From IMG/VR virus record IMGVR_UViG_3300045119_000245, positions 1 through 26,685 of that record: a DNA stretch of 26,685 nucleotides. One strand, 5' to 3'. Shown here one piece after another: positions 11,890-20,237 of the stretch. Below the pieces are notes generated by a model. The model saw nothing but the letters and a program-made list of their open reading frames with translations, did no database searches and had not been told where the DNA came from. The position numbers were made by a program, and so were the translations under genes. The stretch is from a virus. The number at the start of each line of letters is the position of its first letter. The stretch's first letter is position 1.

Positions 11890-12161
11890 ACGTCGGGTGT
11901 CTTGGGCGGGTCGCCGGGCTCGGGCTGCGGCTCGAGCCCGGCGGTCGTGTCGGGCCACCGCGGCAGCGTCCGCTCCACGGGCGGGTGCAACTCGGGCCAG
12001 CCCGGCTCCTGGTCGTAGCGGTCGCGTTCGACGAAGAACCCGTACCGGGTGCGGCGCACGTCAGGGTCGCGGCTCATCATCCGGTACAGCAGCACCATCG
12101 CGACCAGCAAGAGCACGGCGGCGATGCTGAGAATCTTCCAGTCAACCGTGGCGGCGATCAC
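11886..12161 (-). CDS. 91-aa single-span membrane protein
   Basis: GTG 12161 overlaps the 59-aa gene by 20 bases. An N-terminal helix (ILSIAAVLLLVAMVLLYRMM) is followed by an Arg/Asp-rich and Pro-rich cytoplasmic-type tail ending PKTPDV. It lies third after the CHAP endolysin, as expected for a holin or spanin-like accessory. The specific role is not clear. Confidence 0.6.
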   Translation of the reverse strand: MIAATVDWKILSIAAVLLLVAMVLLYRMMSRDPDVRRTRYGFFVERDRYDQEPGWPELHPPVERTLPRWPDTTAGLEPQPEPGDPPKTPDV

Positions 12162-12321
12162 GTTCCTGCTGCTCCTCCTCTTTTTTGCCTTCGAGCTTCC
12201 CTTCCATCCTTGCGATCTTCTCGCGGAGGAAGCTGACCGCGACCGCGAGGTAGATGATCCCGATCAGCTCGAGGCTGTTGACGGTGATCAAAGCTTCGTC
12301 GCTGATGCGGGCGACGATCAC
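12142..12321 (-). CDS. 59-aa membrane protein, holin candidate
   Basis: GTG 12321 overlaps the endolysin stop (GTGA). A hydrophobic helix (LELIGIIYLAVAVSFL) is followed by a highly charged coiled tail (REKIARMEGKLEGKKEEEQQ). One membrane span plus a charged C terminus directly after the endolysin is a common holin arrangement in actinophages. Its end overlaps the next gene. Confidence 0.6.
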   Translation of the reverse strand: MIVARISDEALITVNSLELIGIIYLAVAVSFLREKIARMEGKLEGKKEEEQQERDRRHG

Positions 12322-13196
12322 TCGGCGACCCGGACGAACACCACCGAGGCCTGCGAGCTCGACCGTTGCCGCCGCATCACCTCGCCGCCGTTGCTGTCGC
12401 TCGAGGTGGAGGTGTTCCCCTCGACCGCTGTGAACGAGCTCGGGGTGCCGGACTCGAACAGGCCGACGTGGTCGAAGGTGCCGTCCCGTTCCCAGTCGTA
12501 CGCGACGAGGTCACCGGGGATAGGCGCCTGGGTGATCGTGAGGCCGTTCGTCGCTTTGGCGGCGTCCGCGACGATGTACGGGACGTACGCGTACCGGGTG
12601 CCGCGGACGAAGCTCGGGGAGCCGCCGGCCTCGACCTCGTAGCAGTACGTAACGAACATCGCGCACCAGGGTTGGAGGTCCATCCCGTACCACTCGCCGT
12701 AGGTGGTGTGGTTCGACCCGGCGGGGTTCTCGGTGTAGCCGAGCCACCCGGTCGCCCCGTCGAGCGCGCGTTCCCGCGTGGTCGTCTTCGCTATGGGTTT
12801 CGGGTGGAACTGGGCGTACGCCTCCGCGATGAGGTTGGCGGCGTTCGCGTCCATCGCCATCTCGCCGGCGTGGGGTTTCCCTTCGGGGACACGGATCGAG
12901 CGGAGCGTGTTGAACGTCTTCTCGTCGACGATCCCGTTGTCGGGCATGTTCTGCTGCCGTTGGACACCCGCTATCCCAGTGTCGACCACGTTGGGGCCGG
13001 CGCCGGCCGCGAACGCCTGCGAGAACGAATCGTCGAACCTCGAGGCGGGGCCTTGCCAGCGGCCGGCACGCCAGACGGTACGTTTATAAGCGACCGCGTC
13101 CGGGGCGTCCTGGTCGCCGACGTGGAGCTCGCGGGGGAAGCCGGGGACGGGAACCATGGGCCCGCCCTTGTACGGTTGCTGCCACCAGTCGCTCAT
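12318..13196 (-). CDS. CHAP-domain endolysin
   Basis: The product is 292 aa. Residues about 30-105 resemble a peptidoglycan-binding domain (TGIAGVQRQQNMPDNGIVDE, then KTFNTLRSIRV). Residues 140-290 form a CHAP amidase/peptidase: GWLGYTENPAGSNHTTYGEW, catalytic Cys178 in QPWCAMFV, GDLVAYDW, His243 in FDHVGLFE, and Asn261 in EGNTS. It cleaves peptidoglycan to release virions or to enter cells. ATG 13196 overlaps the fibre stop (ATGA). No signal peptide is visible, so release would need the small membrane proteins that follow. Confidence 0.85.
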   Translation of the reverse strand: MSDWWQQPYKGGPMVPVPGFPRELHVGDQDAPDAVAYKRTVWRAGRWQGPASRFDDSFSQAFAAGAGPNVVDTGIAGVQRQQNMPDNGIVDEKTFNTLRSIRVPEGKPHAGEMAMDANAANLIAEAYAQFHPKPIAKTTTRERALDGATGWLGYTENPAGSNHTTYGEWYGMDLQPWCAMFVTYCYEVEAGGSPSFVRGTRYAYVPYIVADAAKATNGLTITQAPIPGDLVAYDWERDGTFDHVGLFESGTPSSFTAVEGNTSTSSDSNGGEVMRRQRSSSQASVVFVRVAE

Positions 13197-14584
13197 CGGC
13201 CGTACACGATCAGCCTGGAGCCGATCTTCAGGTTCGTGCCGGGCGCGATCCTGATCCGGGTGACCGCGCTCGTGGAGCGGTACCCGAGTGTCGCCATCTC
13301 GGTCAGCATGTTCGCGCTCGTCCCGTCCGAGGTTTGCGCGAACACCGACGCGACCTTGTTGAACGTCGTCCCGGCGTACCCCGGGATCGTCATCACGACA
13401 ACGGTCGGGTAGCCGGTGGTGCCTGAGTCGCCGTGCATGTCGAGGTTCCAGCCGTTGCTGCCGCCGGCGCTCTGCGTGCCGCCCGGGGCGCCTGTACCGA
13501 GCTTCGAGATCATGATCTGGTCGTAGTTCGCGCCGGTGTCGTTGTTGAGGCGAACCTGGAGCGTCGCGAACGCGGACGCGACGTCGCTGCGGACGATCAT
13601 GAAGACCTCGAGGACGTCCCAGCCGGCGAAGTTCGCGACGGTGGTCCCGTCGACGTTCGTGTCGATCGACGCCTTCACGGAACCAGCGACGGTGTAGTCG
13701 TACAGTTTCGCGCCGCCGCCACCACCGGCAGCAGCGGCCCATTTCACGCCGAGGGTCTGGGTTGAGTCGGCCGTCAAGACCTGCCCGTTCGACCCGACCG
13801 GAAGCTTCGATGCTGCGTCGGCGCCGCTCGCCACTGCAAGGTCGCCCTTGGTGTCCCAGATCGCGTCGGTCGCGACGAACCCGCCGCCGGGGGCGGCAGC
13901 CCACTTGATCCCGGTCGTCTGCGTCGAGTCGGCGATGAGGATCTGGCCGTCCGACCCGACCGGGAGCCGCGAGAAATGGTTGGCGCTCGGCGCGGCGACC
14001 AGGTCGCCTTTCGCGACGGCCTTGTTCTGAAGCACCGCCTGCCTCGAGCCCCAGACGCCGGTGCCGGCGTCCCAGTAGACGACGTCCTCGTCGGCCGGGG
14101 AGGGTGCGGCGACGTCACCGACGTCGTCGAGGTGCGCGACCGTCGCCGACGGCGTCGTCCATGTTCCGGCGCCACTCAGGTAGTGCGCCGCGTTCCCGTC
14201 GGTGTTGACCTTCACCTGGTCCGACGCGACAACAAGGGTGGTGCCGTCGACGTTCACGGAAAGCACGTCCGACGCCTCCGTGAGGCCCGCCCCAGCGACG
14301 GACGCTGCCAGCCCGGGATTCGGGTAGGAGCCGTCCAACGCGCCGCCGGCGGCGCCCGTGGGCGCCCCGCCGCCTCCGCCCGAGGGGGTTTCCCAGTCGG
14401 TGTCGTAATCCGTCCCCGACGCTTTCGTGAGCACCTGGCCGGTGGTGCCGCCCGCGGGGACACCGACACCCTCCGCCCCGGAGCCGCCGCCGGCGTCGAC
14501 GCGGATCACGGTCGGGTCGTCGACGTCGGGGGTGACGGTGAGGCCGTCGCCCCACTGGATCTTCGAGAACCTCGTCGTTGGCAT
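13193..14584 (-). CDS. Tail fibre with internal repeats
   Basis: The product is 463 aa. Two near-identical 43-residue units (GDLVAAPSANHFSRLPVGSD and GDLAVASGADAASKLPVGSN, each continuing to IKWAAA or VKWAAA) lie in the middle; the N-terminal GGTTGQVLTKASG is a degenerate third. A Gly-rich hinge (AAAAGGGGGA) precedes a C-terminal domain (VAGSVKASIDTN to IVYGR) likely to bind the host. ATG 14584 is in a TGATG overlap. The fold is inferred as a trimeric fibre. Confidence 0.75.
   Translation of the reverse strand: MPTTRFSKIQWGDGLTVTPDVDDPTVIRVDAGGGSGAEGVGVPAGGTTGQVLTKASGTDYDTDWETPSGGGGGAPTGAAGGALDGSYPNPGLAASVAGAGLTEASDVLSVNVDGTTLVVASDQVKVNTDGNAAHYLSGAGTWTTPSATVAHLDDVGDVAAPSPADEDVVYWDAGTGVWGSRQAVLQNKAVAKGDLVAAPSANHFSRLPVGSDGQILIADSTQTTGIKWAAAPGGGFVATDAIWDTKGDLAVASGADAASKLPVGSNGQVLTADSTQTLGVKWAAAAGGGGGAKLYDYTVAGSVKASIDTNVDGTTVANFAGWDVLEVFMIVRSDVASAFATLQVRLNNDTGANYDQIMISKLGTGAPGGTQSAGGSNGWNLDMHGDSGTTGYPTVVVMTIPGYAGTTFNKVASVFAQTSDGTSANMLTEMATLGYRSTSAVTRIRIAPGTNLKIGSRLIVYGR
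13712..13847 (-). repeat. Tail-fibre coding repeat, unit 2
   Basis: Encodes the second GDLx...LPVGSxGQ...DSTQT...KWAAA unit of the fibre. It is closely similar at DNA level to 13881-14008. Boundaries are approximate. Confidence 0.6.
13881..14008 (-). repeat. Tail-fibre coding repeat, unit 1
   Basis: First unit of the in-frame fibre duplication (see 13712-13847). Such units can expand or contract to change fibre length. Boundaries are approximate. Confidence 0.6.
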
Positions 14585-15093
14585 CAGCCTGCGCTCACCT
14601 TCAACGTGCCGCTGCTCGACCACACCTGCCCGACAACGTGCGGATCTGCGGTGGGGAGGTTCGGCATCAGCACGAACCCGTCCGGTGACACGATCACGTT
14701 CCCGTTGTGGCTTCGGAGCGTGAGGTCGTCGTGCGACCAGACTGTCCCTGCCCCGTTGCTGCTTCTCAGGTCGAAGTCGCCGCCGCCGAGCTCCTGCAGG
14801 AGGAGATCGCCGGTGCCGTCGTTGATGATGCGGAGGTCGGCGTCGCCTTCCTGCCGGAACTCGATCGGGGCGTCGGTGTTGCTGCGGATCGAGACGCTGG
14901 TGCCGCGGAGCGGGTCGGTGCCGCTGCCGTTCGCGTCGATCGAGATCCAGTCGCCGTTGTTGTCGACGCCGAACTGGATGAACCCTGTGCCGCTGCCGCC
15001 TGTCCCGACCGACTCGTAGTGGATCCGGACGGGGTCGGCGCCGCCGTGCTCGTGGTCACGGTTATGGATGATCGGTTTCGAGGTCCTGGTCAC
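14584..15093 (-). CDS. Minor tail/fibre protein, beta-rich
   Basis: The product is 169 aa, rich in Gly, Asp, Asn and short beta strands (GFIQFGVDNNGDWISIDANG, then TSVSIRSNTDAPIEFRQEGD, then ADLRIINDGTGDLLLQELGG), as in fibre or baseplate beta-solenoid pieces. A polar N terminus (KPIIHNRDHEHGGADPVRI) is a motif seen in several phage minor tail proteins. GTG 15093 overlaps the previous stop. The role in the tail tip is inferred from position. Confidence 0.6.
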   Translation of the reverse strand: MTRTSKPIIHNRDHEHGGADPVRIHYESVGTGGSGTGFIQFGVDNNGDWISIDANGSGTDPLRGTSVSIRSNTDAPIEFRQEGDADLRIINDGTGDLLLQELGGGDFDLRSSNGAGTVWSHDDLTLRSHNGNVIVSPDGFVLMPNLPTADPHVVGQVWSSSGTLKVSAG

Positions 15094-16439
15094 GACGTCG
15101 GGAACGGGTTGTCGGTGTAGTAGGCCTTCGGGGACAGGTCGAGGGTGAGGGTGACGTCGTCGTAGGTTTCGCCGAGCGGCTGCACCTGCTCATGAACGCC
15201 TTCGACGTAGTAGGGCTCGAGGATGAACCCGCCGCCGCCGGGTGAGCCGACGGTGAGGTCGACCTGGTCGGAGATGTCGATCAGCGAGAGGAGCCGCCAC
15301 GTCTCGTGGGCGCCGACCTGCGCTGGGGCCATCGTGCGGAACCCGCACAACGTGACGCGGTTCTTCGGGGCCTGGTAGTTCTCGACGTAGTACGTCGCGA
15401 ACCGTTGCGTCTCCTCGAGCGCTGTGGAGCTGTCGAGGATCCCTGTCTTCGTGATCAGGTTCTGCGCCGACCACGAGCGGATCCCGTACAGCGCGATCGA
15501 GTCGGCGTCCTGGACGGTCTGCCCGGCGACGTCGGCGTCGTCGATGTTGACCGGGGTCGCGAGGCCGCTGTTGATGACCTTGGAGAGGCCGCGGTTGAAC
15601 GCGAACTCACGGAGGTGCGCGGTGTCGGATGGTGATGCGTTGACGGCGTCGCCGTCGCCGGCCTGCCAGTGGTGCCAGTCCCACGCGCCGGGGCTCGCGC
15701 CGGCGAGGACACCTGCGGGGTCGAACTTCGCGAGCCGGCCGTGCACCGCGAGCCTCCCTGTCCGGTCGGTGAACACGTTCGAGACGCCGGGGAACTCGGC
15801 GTCTGCGGCCTCCTGCACCGCCGTCATCGCGGACTCGGCGGGGCTGTAGGTCGACTCGTACAGGTGGACGTTGCCGCTGAACACGACGTAGAACGCGTCC
15901 GGGATCCCGGCGTTCGTCAACACCTGCGTGATCCGGTCGCCCATGACCGCGTTGTCGAAGAACACCTGCCCCTCCGACCCCGCCGGCGGTGTGTCGCCGA
16001 ACACGTTGGGGAGCATCTCGACCGCCGACAGGATCTCGAAAATGTCGATCAGCGTCACCGTCAGCCGGTTGAACCGCTGCGACGGGTCGAACGTGTAGTC
16101 GAGCTCCTCGATGAAGCCGCGGTACCGCGTGTACCAGGTGTCGGTGACGGGGTTGTACCGCCCCAACGTGGCCTGGAGCAAAGGGCGGATCTTGGTGTCG
16201 TGCGCGGTGTCGTCCCAGAACGGGCCGAACGGGTTCGTGGGGTCGAGGATCCCGTCGGGGTCGGCGACCTGGACGGTCGCCCTACCGGTGTCGGTGCGGT
16301 CGAGCTCGTACTGCCGGCCCCGGTCGATCGTGTAGCTCGTGACGAGGTTGGGGTAGCTATCGATCCGCGTCCACGTGGGGGTGGGCTCCAACGTGGGATC
16401 GTCGAACGCGATCAGGAACCTCCCGGTCGGGTCCGCCAC
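15090..16439 (-). CDS. Minor tail protein (tail tip/hub)
   Basis: The product is 449 aa from GTG 16439. N-terminal ADPTGRFLIAFDDPTLEP, then WTRIDSYPNLVTSYTIDRGRQYELDRTDTG with RATVQVADPDGILDPTNPF, is a recurrent start of actinophage tail-tip proteins. The middle contains the segments AAGSEGQ-type loops and VTLIDIFEILSAVEMLPN; the C terminus ends with PYYVEGVHEQVQ and VTLTLDLSPKAYY. It directly follows the tape measure, the place of distal-tail and hub proteins. A GGGG stretch precedes the start. Confidence 0.7.
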   Translation of the reverse strand: MADPTGRFLIAFDDPTLEPTPTWTRIDSYPNLVTSYTIDRGRQYELDRTDTGRATVQVADPDGILDPTNPFGPFWDDTAHDTKIRPLLQATLGRYNPVTDTWYTRYRGFIEELDYTFDPSQRFNRLTVTLIDIFEILSAVEMLPNVFGDTPPAGSEGQVFFDNAVMGDRITQVLTNAGIPDAFYVVFSGNVHLYESTYSPAESAMTAVQEAADAEFPGVSNVFTDRTGRLAVHGRLAKFDPAGVLAGASPGAWDWHHWQAGDGDAVNASPSDTAHLREFAFNRGLSKVINSGLATPVNIDDADVAGQTVQDADSIALYGIRSWSAQNLITKTGILDSSTALEETQRFATYYVENYQAPKNRVTLCGFRTMAPAQVGAHETWRLLSLIDISDQVDLTVGSPGGGGFILEPYYVEGVHEQVQPLGETYDDVTLTLDLSPKAYYTDNPFPTS

Positions 16440-16440
16440 C

Positions 16441-18909
16441 TCACGCGCCCCGTCTCGTGTGCGGCCTCGCCTTCGCGCGTTTCGTGATCTGGTTCTCCAA
16501 TCCGGCGACGTCCTGGACGCCGTGCATGTGGACGCCACCATGAATCACGATCCCGGCGTTGAACTGCCCGGAGCTGCCCGCGGGGACGGTGCTGCGGGCG
16601 CCGACCGTGCTGAACCGTGCTTCGATCGCGCGGCGCTGCGCAAGGGTGAGGTTCAGCCCCAACGAGTCGACGAACCCCTGCGACGACAGATGGGCGAACT
16701 TGGTCTGGTCGCCCTGATGGGACTTCAGCTTGTCGCGGATGTCCTTGTACATCTGGTCGATCGCCGACCTGACCGACTCGCTGACCGCGCCGAACTTGCC
16801 GCTCAGGATCTGCGCGATGTGGTCGAGCTCCGACCCGGTTTTGCTGGTGTCGAGGAACGTTCCTTTGACGGCGTCTCGGATCCCGGTGAGCCGCTTCTGC
16901 AGGTTCGCGGTGCCGGGCACGAGGGCGCCGCCGGTGGGGCCGAGCCCGAGGAGCCGGAACTGGCGGGCGTTGCGGAGCGCCAACGCTCTCGCCTGGGCGG
17001 CCTGGTAAGCCTCTTTTGCTCGTTGTGCCGCTTCCTGCGCTGCTTGTTTTGCCTGTTCCCGTTCTTGCCTTGCCTGCTCGGCAGCCTGCTGCCGGTTCGA
17101 CGCGATCTGCCCCTGAACACCCTTGATGTTCATCTCCACCGACAGGAGCTGCTGCTGCAACGCCAACGTCGAGCCCTGCGTCGCGATGATCTGTTTCACG
17201 ACCGCCTGGTAACGCTGCAACGCTTTCAGGTCATCCTGGAGCGTGTCGGTGAGGCCGGCCTTGTCGACGTTGAACTGGAGCCGGTCGAACAACGCCTGTT
17301 GCGCGTCCGCGCGTTTCTGCGCCGCCGCCTGCGCCGCAGCCTTGACCTTCTCCGCGGCCGCGGTGGCTGCGTCCTTCGCGTTCTGCGCCGCGGTCTGCAG
17401 GATCCCGTTGATCGTCGCGTTCGTCTGTTGCAGATCGGACGCGTACGCGGTCACCTCGGTCACGTACTTCGCGTTCGTGATCCGGCCGGACGAGCGGAGC
17501 TTCTTCGCGAACTCGAGCGCGGCCTGGTCGTGCGCGGCCTGCTGCCGGAGCAACCCCAGGTTGCTCGGATCGGCGGCTAACCCGATCGCGCGCTGCTGCC
17601 CGGCGGTGAGCGCGTAGTTCTGGATCCCCGAGACGCTGCCGGGGACAGAGACCGGCGCAGGGACGGGGCCGGTGAGACCGGAGAAGGCGCCGCGGCTGGG
17701 TGTACCGAGTGGCCCCTGCAGCCCCGGCATCCCGCCGCTGCTGCCCCCGCCGCCGCCCCCGCCGATCCCGACGAGCCCGAGAAGCGACGGGATGATCCCT
17801 TTCGTCGCGAACCCGAGATGGTGGCTCTTGAGCCAATCGTCGACCGGCTTCTTGTTGATCAGCGCCTCGAGGATGATCGTCGTCCCGACAGTGGCCGGCA
17901 GGTTGCCCAGGGCTCGGCCGAAAGCGACCGTTCTCCCCCTGGCGGTCTCCGCTTCAGCGCCGACGGTTTTGAACCCGCCCGCGATCGATTGAAGCTTTAA
18001 CGCGATCCCGAGGCCGAGCAGGAGCTTCAGCTCGTTCTTGGTTCCGCCGACCGCGTCGCCGAGCGCCTTGAACACCCCGACGAGCGGACCGACGATCGCT
18101 TTCAAGTCCTGGAAGAGCCCGGTCGCGGTCTTCACCGCGGAGTTGACGTCTTTCTGCAGCTGCCCGGACCGGTTCATCTTGTCGAGCCATTTCCCGAGCT
18201 CGCCGAGGTACTTGTTCAACGTCGGGAGCAGGGCGGTTCCGACGATCACCTCGGTGTTGTGCAGGATCGCGTGGAACTTCTCGGCCTCGGTCGTCCCGGC
18301 CTTCGCCTGCCCCGCCAAGCGTTGCTGCGCGTCCGCGATCAGCTGGAGGCCGTGGGCGTTCTTGTCGAGCCCCGGCACCGCGCGGCGCAGTGCGGTCTCC
18401 TGCCCGCCGAACACCTTCGCGAGCACGTTCGCGGCGGAGGCGAGGTCGATGTTCTTCGCGCGAGCCAGGTTGGCGGCGACGCCTTGGAGGCTGATCGCGC
18501 GGGTGATGTTCCCGGTTCCGCGCTCGAGTACGGTGAGGGCTTTCGCGGAGTCCTCCGACGTGAACCCGTACTTCTCCAGGGACAGCTCGGCTTTCCCGAT
18601 CGCGCCCTGGTTCGCGGCGAACGAGTCGCCCGACGCTTTGATCTGCGCCGCCAGGGAACGTTGCGCGACACCCGCGTCCCTCGCGGCGTTGACGGAGTCC
18701 TCGAGGAACCGGCTGACACCCTCGAACGCGACGAACCCCCCGGTCGCGAGCGCGAACGAGCGGCCGAGCCCCTTGACGCTCGCGCTGACCCTGGCGGTCA
18801 TCGCTTCGGTCTCGGCGCCGAACAGCTTCGTCTGCTTCGCGGCTGTTTGGAGGCCGGCGGTGTAAGCGCGCGGGTCCGCGATCAGTTCGACGACGAGTTT
18901 CCTGGCGAT
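16441..18909 (-). CDS. Tape measure protein, probable non-AUG (ATC) start
   Basis: The product is 822 aa from ATC 18909, or 786 aa from the first ATG (18801). The frame between them is open and reads as a typical tape-measure N terminus (ARKLVVELIADPRAYTAGLQ, then TAAKQTKLFG), with no ATG, GTG or TTG. AGGG lies 7 bases before the ATC. The body has long helices (TNATINGILQTAAQNAKDAA, then QAAEQARQEREQAKQAAQEA), a Gly-rich hinge (GIGGGGGGGSSGG) and a C terminus HGGVHMHGVQDV. It sets tail length and passes into the host during DNA entry. Its frame equals that of the chaperone extension just upstream. Confidence 0.8.
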   Translation of the reverse strand: MARKLVVELIADPRAYTAGLQTAAKQTKLFGAETEAMTARVSASVKGLGRSFALATGGFVAFEGVSRFLEDSVNAARDAGVAQRSLAAQIKASGDSFAANQGAIGKAELSLEKYGFTSEDSAKALTVLERGTGNITRAISLQGVAANLARAKNIDLASAANVLAKVFGGQETALRRAVPGLDKNAHGLQLIADAQQRLAGQAKAGTTEAEKFHAILHNTEVIVGTALLPTLNKYLGELGKWLDKMNRSGQLQKDVNSAVKTATGLFQDLKAIVGPLVGVFKALGDAVGGTKNELKLLLGLGIALKLQSIAGGFKTVGAEAETARGRTVAFGRALGNLPATVGTTIILEALINKKPVDDWLKSHHLGFATKGIIPSLLGLVGIGGGGGGGSSGGMPGLQGPLGTPSRGAFSGLTGPVPAPVSVPGSVSGIQNYALTAGQQRAIGLAADPSNLGLLRQQAAHDQAALEFAKKLRSSGRITNAKYVTEVTAYASDLQQTNATINGILQTAAQNAKDAATAAAEKVKAAAQAAAQKRADAQQALFDRLQFNVDKAGLTDTLQDDLKALQRYQAVVKQIIATQGSTLALQQQLLSVEMNIKGVQGQIASNRQQAAEQARQEREQAKQAAQEAAQRAKEAYQAAQARALALRNARQFRLLGLGPTGGALVPGTANLQKRLTGIRDAVKGTFLDTSKTGSELDHIAQILSGKFGAVSESVRSAIDQMYKDIRDKLKSHQGDQTKFAHLSSQGFVDSLGLNLTLAQRRAIEARFSTVGARSTVPAGSSGQFNAGIVIHGGVHMHGVQDVAGLENQITKRAKARPHTRRGA

Positions 18910-18912
18910 GGC

Positions 18913-19409
18913 TCAGCCCTGCGCTTTCACCCAGTCGTGACAGGCTTCGAGCTGCCCGGGGGTCATACGGCCGAGATCCTCGGGGCGGAGATGGCACCAG
19001 TGGCCGAGCCAGGGCCGCCAGAACCGTTCCCCTCGCTGGGTGCCGGGGCCGGCTCCCCAGTGCTCGAGGAATCCTCGCCAGAACCGGTGCTCGGCGAGGT
19101 CACGTCTGGCTCGTTGGGAGGAGGGAGCTCGTCGACCTCTTCGCTGATGTCCTGGAACACGTCCTGCAGCTCGGTCATCTTCAACCGGCCGACCATCTCC
19201 CGGATCGTTTTCGCGGTCTCGCCGGCCTCGCCCCTAGCGACCGCGATGTGGATGAGGGCTTTGACGACGCCGGGGTGCATTCCTTCGAGGTCGGGGATCT
19301 GGTCGAGCGAAACGTGCGCGTAGTCCCAGACGATGATCGCTTCGTCGATCGTGACGTCGTCCAGCGTGACGAGCTCGTAGGGTTTCCCGTTGAACGTGAT
19401 CACCGGCAT
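18913..19409 (-). CDS. Tail assembly chaperone with -1 frameshift extension
   Basis: The short product is 148 aa ending at 18963: an alpha/beta N-terminal domain (VITFNGKPYELVTLDDVTID to LQDVFQDISEE), then a Ser/Gly/Pro linker. The -1 frame is open under the linker and ends at 18913 with a Trp-rich coding-like stretch (ERFWRPWLGHWCHLRPEDLG, then MTPGQLEACHDWVKAQG). Slipping at GGGGAAC (19026-19032) would give a 165-aa G-T type protein. Such pairs chaperone tape-measure and tail-tube assembly in many long-tailed phages, and the position before the tape measure fits. Start ATG 19409 is a TGATG overlap. Confidence 0.75.
19026..19032 (-). promoter_or_regulatory. Candidate -1 slippery site GGGGAAC
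   Basis: On the minus strand G GGG AAC lies in the chaperone frame (Glu-Gly-Asn). The GGG codon can re-pair on the overlapping GGG one base back, leading into the Trp-rich -1 frame. No other good heptamer was seen in the open overlap. Confidence 0.55.
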
Positions 19410-19798
19410 CAGACCGGCCCTCCGTGGTTGAAGTCGTCAGCGGCACGGTCGAGGAGCTCCTCGAGGCGGGCCTCGACCTCGGCTTCGTGCTGGTCGAGCG
19501 CGGGTTGCATCGCGCGGTCCATCAGCAGGTCGGCCAGGTTCGGCCGCCGCCGCGGTCCGCGGCCACGGGTGCCTTTCTGCCTGGGCGCGACGTACACGAG
19601 GTTGCGTGTGACCCCGACCCGCATCCTCGACCACTTGGGCCCGATGTTGCGGATGTTCGTCTGGGCGAGCTCCTCGGCGCCGCGTTGGACGGGCTCGGCG
19701 GCCTGCCGGAGCCCGCGGCGGACACCGAGCCGCACCGAGCGGTCGGCGTGGGCTAGTGCGGCCTGCAGCTCATGCAACCCCCGGACGACGATCGGCAT
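19409..19798 (-). CDS. HK97 gp10-like tail-completion protein
   Basis: The product is 129 aa with the family layout: a helical start (RGLHELQAALAHADRSVRLG, then LRQAAEPVQRGAEELAQ), a strand VGVTRNLVYVAP, then a basic loop and a terminal helix (MQPALDQHEAEVEARLEELL). Proteins of this family act at the head-tail joining or tail-terminator complex. It is unusual in lying after the major tail protein, not before it. The Shine-Dalgarno sequence is weak and the gene lies 7 bases after the previous stop. Confidence 0.65.
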   Translation of the reverse strand: MPIVVRGLHELQAALAHADRSVRLGVRRGLRQAAEPVQRGAEELAQTNIRNIGPKWSRMRVGVTRNLVYVAPRQKGTRGRGPRRRPNLADLLMDRAMQPALDQHEAEVEARLEELLDRAADDFNHGGPV

Positions 19799-19805
19799 GA
19801 CGGGG

Positions 19806-20237
19806 TCAGCTCGGCGGGACGGTGCCCCAGCTGAACAGGGATCCGGGTGCCGGTTTGAAGTTGACGGTCATCTGCGCGTCCGCGTTCAACGCCCCGGACA
19901 GGCCGTTGTAGTCGTACATCGTCGCGGAGCCGCCGAACACCGGGTTCGTCGCGGACGGCGTCGCCGACGTCGGTTGCACGTAGATCGGGAACACCGACCC
20001 GCTCGAATAGAGAGGCTGCAGCGTCGCGTGCACCGAGTTGGCCTGGAAGTCCGAGCGAAACTGGACGGTGATCGTCTGGTCGGCGAGGCCGGGGAGGAAC
20101 TCGGTGGTGCGGGTCGGGTTGAACCCGGACACGTCGACCTGCGGTTTCGTTTCGGGGGTGTCGATGTTGAACGCGTGGTCGGAGAGGTCCTTGCCTGCGA
20201 CGACCACTTTGACGTCGGTGAGGAGGAACTTGCTCAT
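19806..20237 (-). CDS. Major tail protein
   Basis: The product is 143 aa. Its Lys/Val-rich N terminus (SKFLLTDVKVVVAGKDLSDH), the TTEFLPGLADQTITVQFRSD segment and the final VNFKPAPGSLFSW are typical of tail-tube proteins. ATG 20237 has AAAGGAG upstream and an ATGA overlap, suggesting strong expression as expected for a tube subunit. It lies before the gp10-like protein and chaperone genes, giving the usual tube-chaperone-tape measure order. Confidence 0.75.
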   Translation of the reverse strand: MSKFLLTDVKVVVAGKDLSDHAFNIDTPETKPQVDVSGFNPTRTTEFLPGLADQTITVQFRSDFQANSVHATLQPLYSSGSVFPIYVQPTSATPSATNPVFGGSATMYDYNGLSGALNADAQMTVNFKPAPGSLFSWGTVPPS

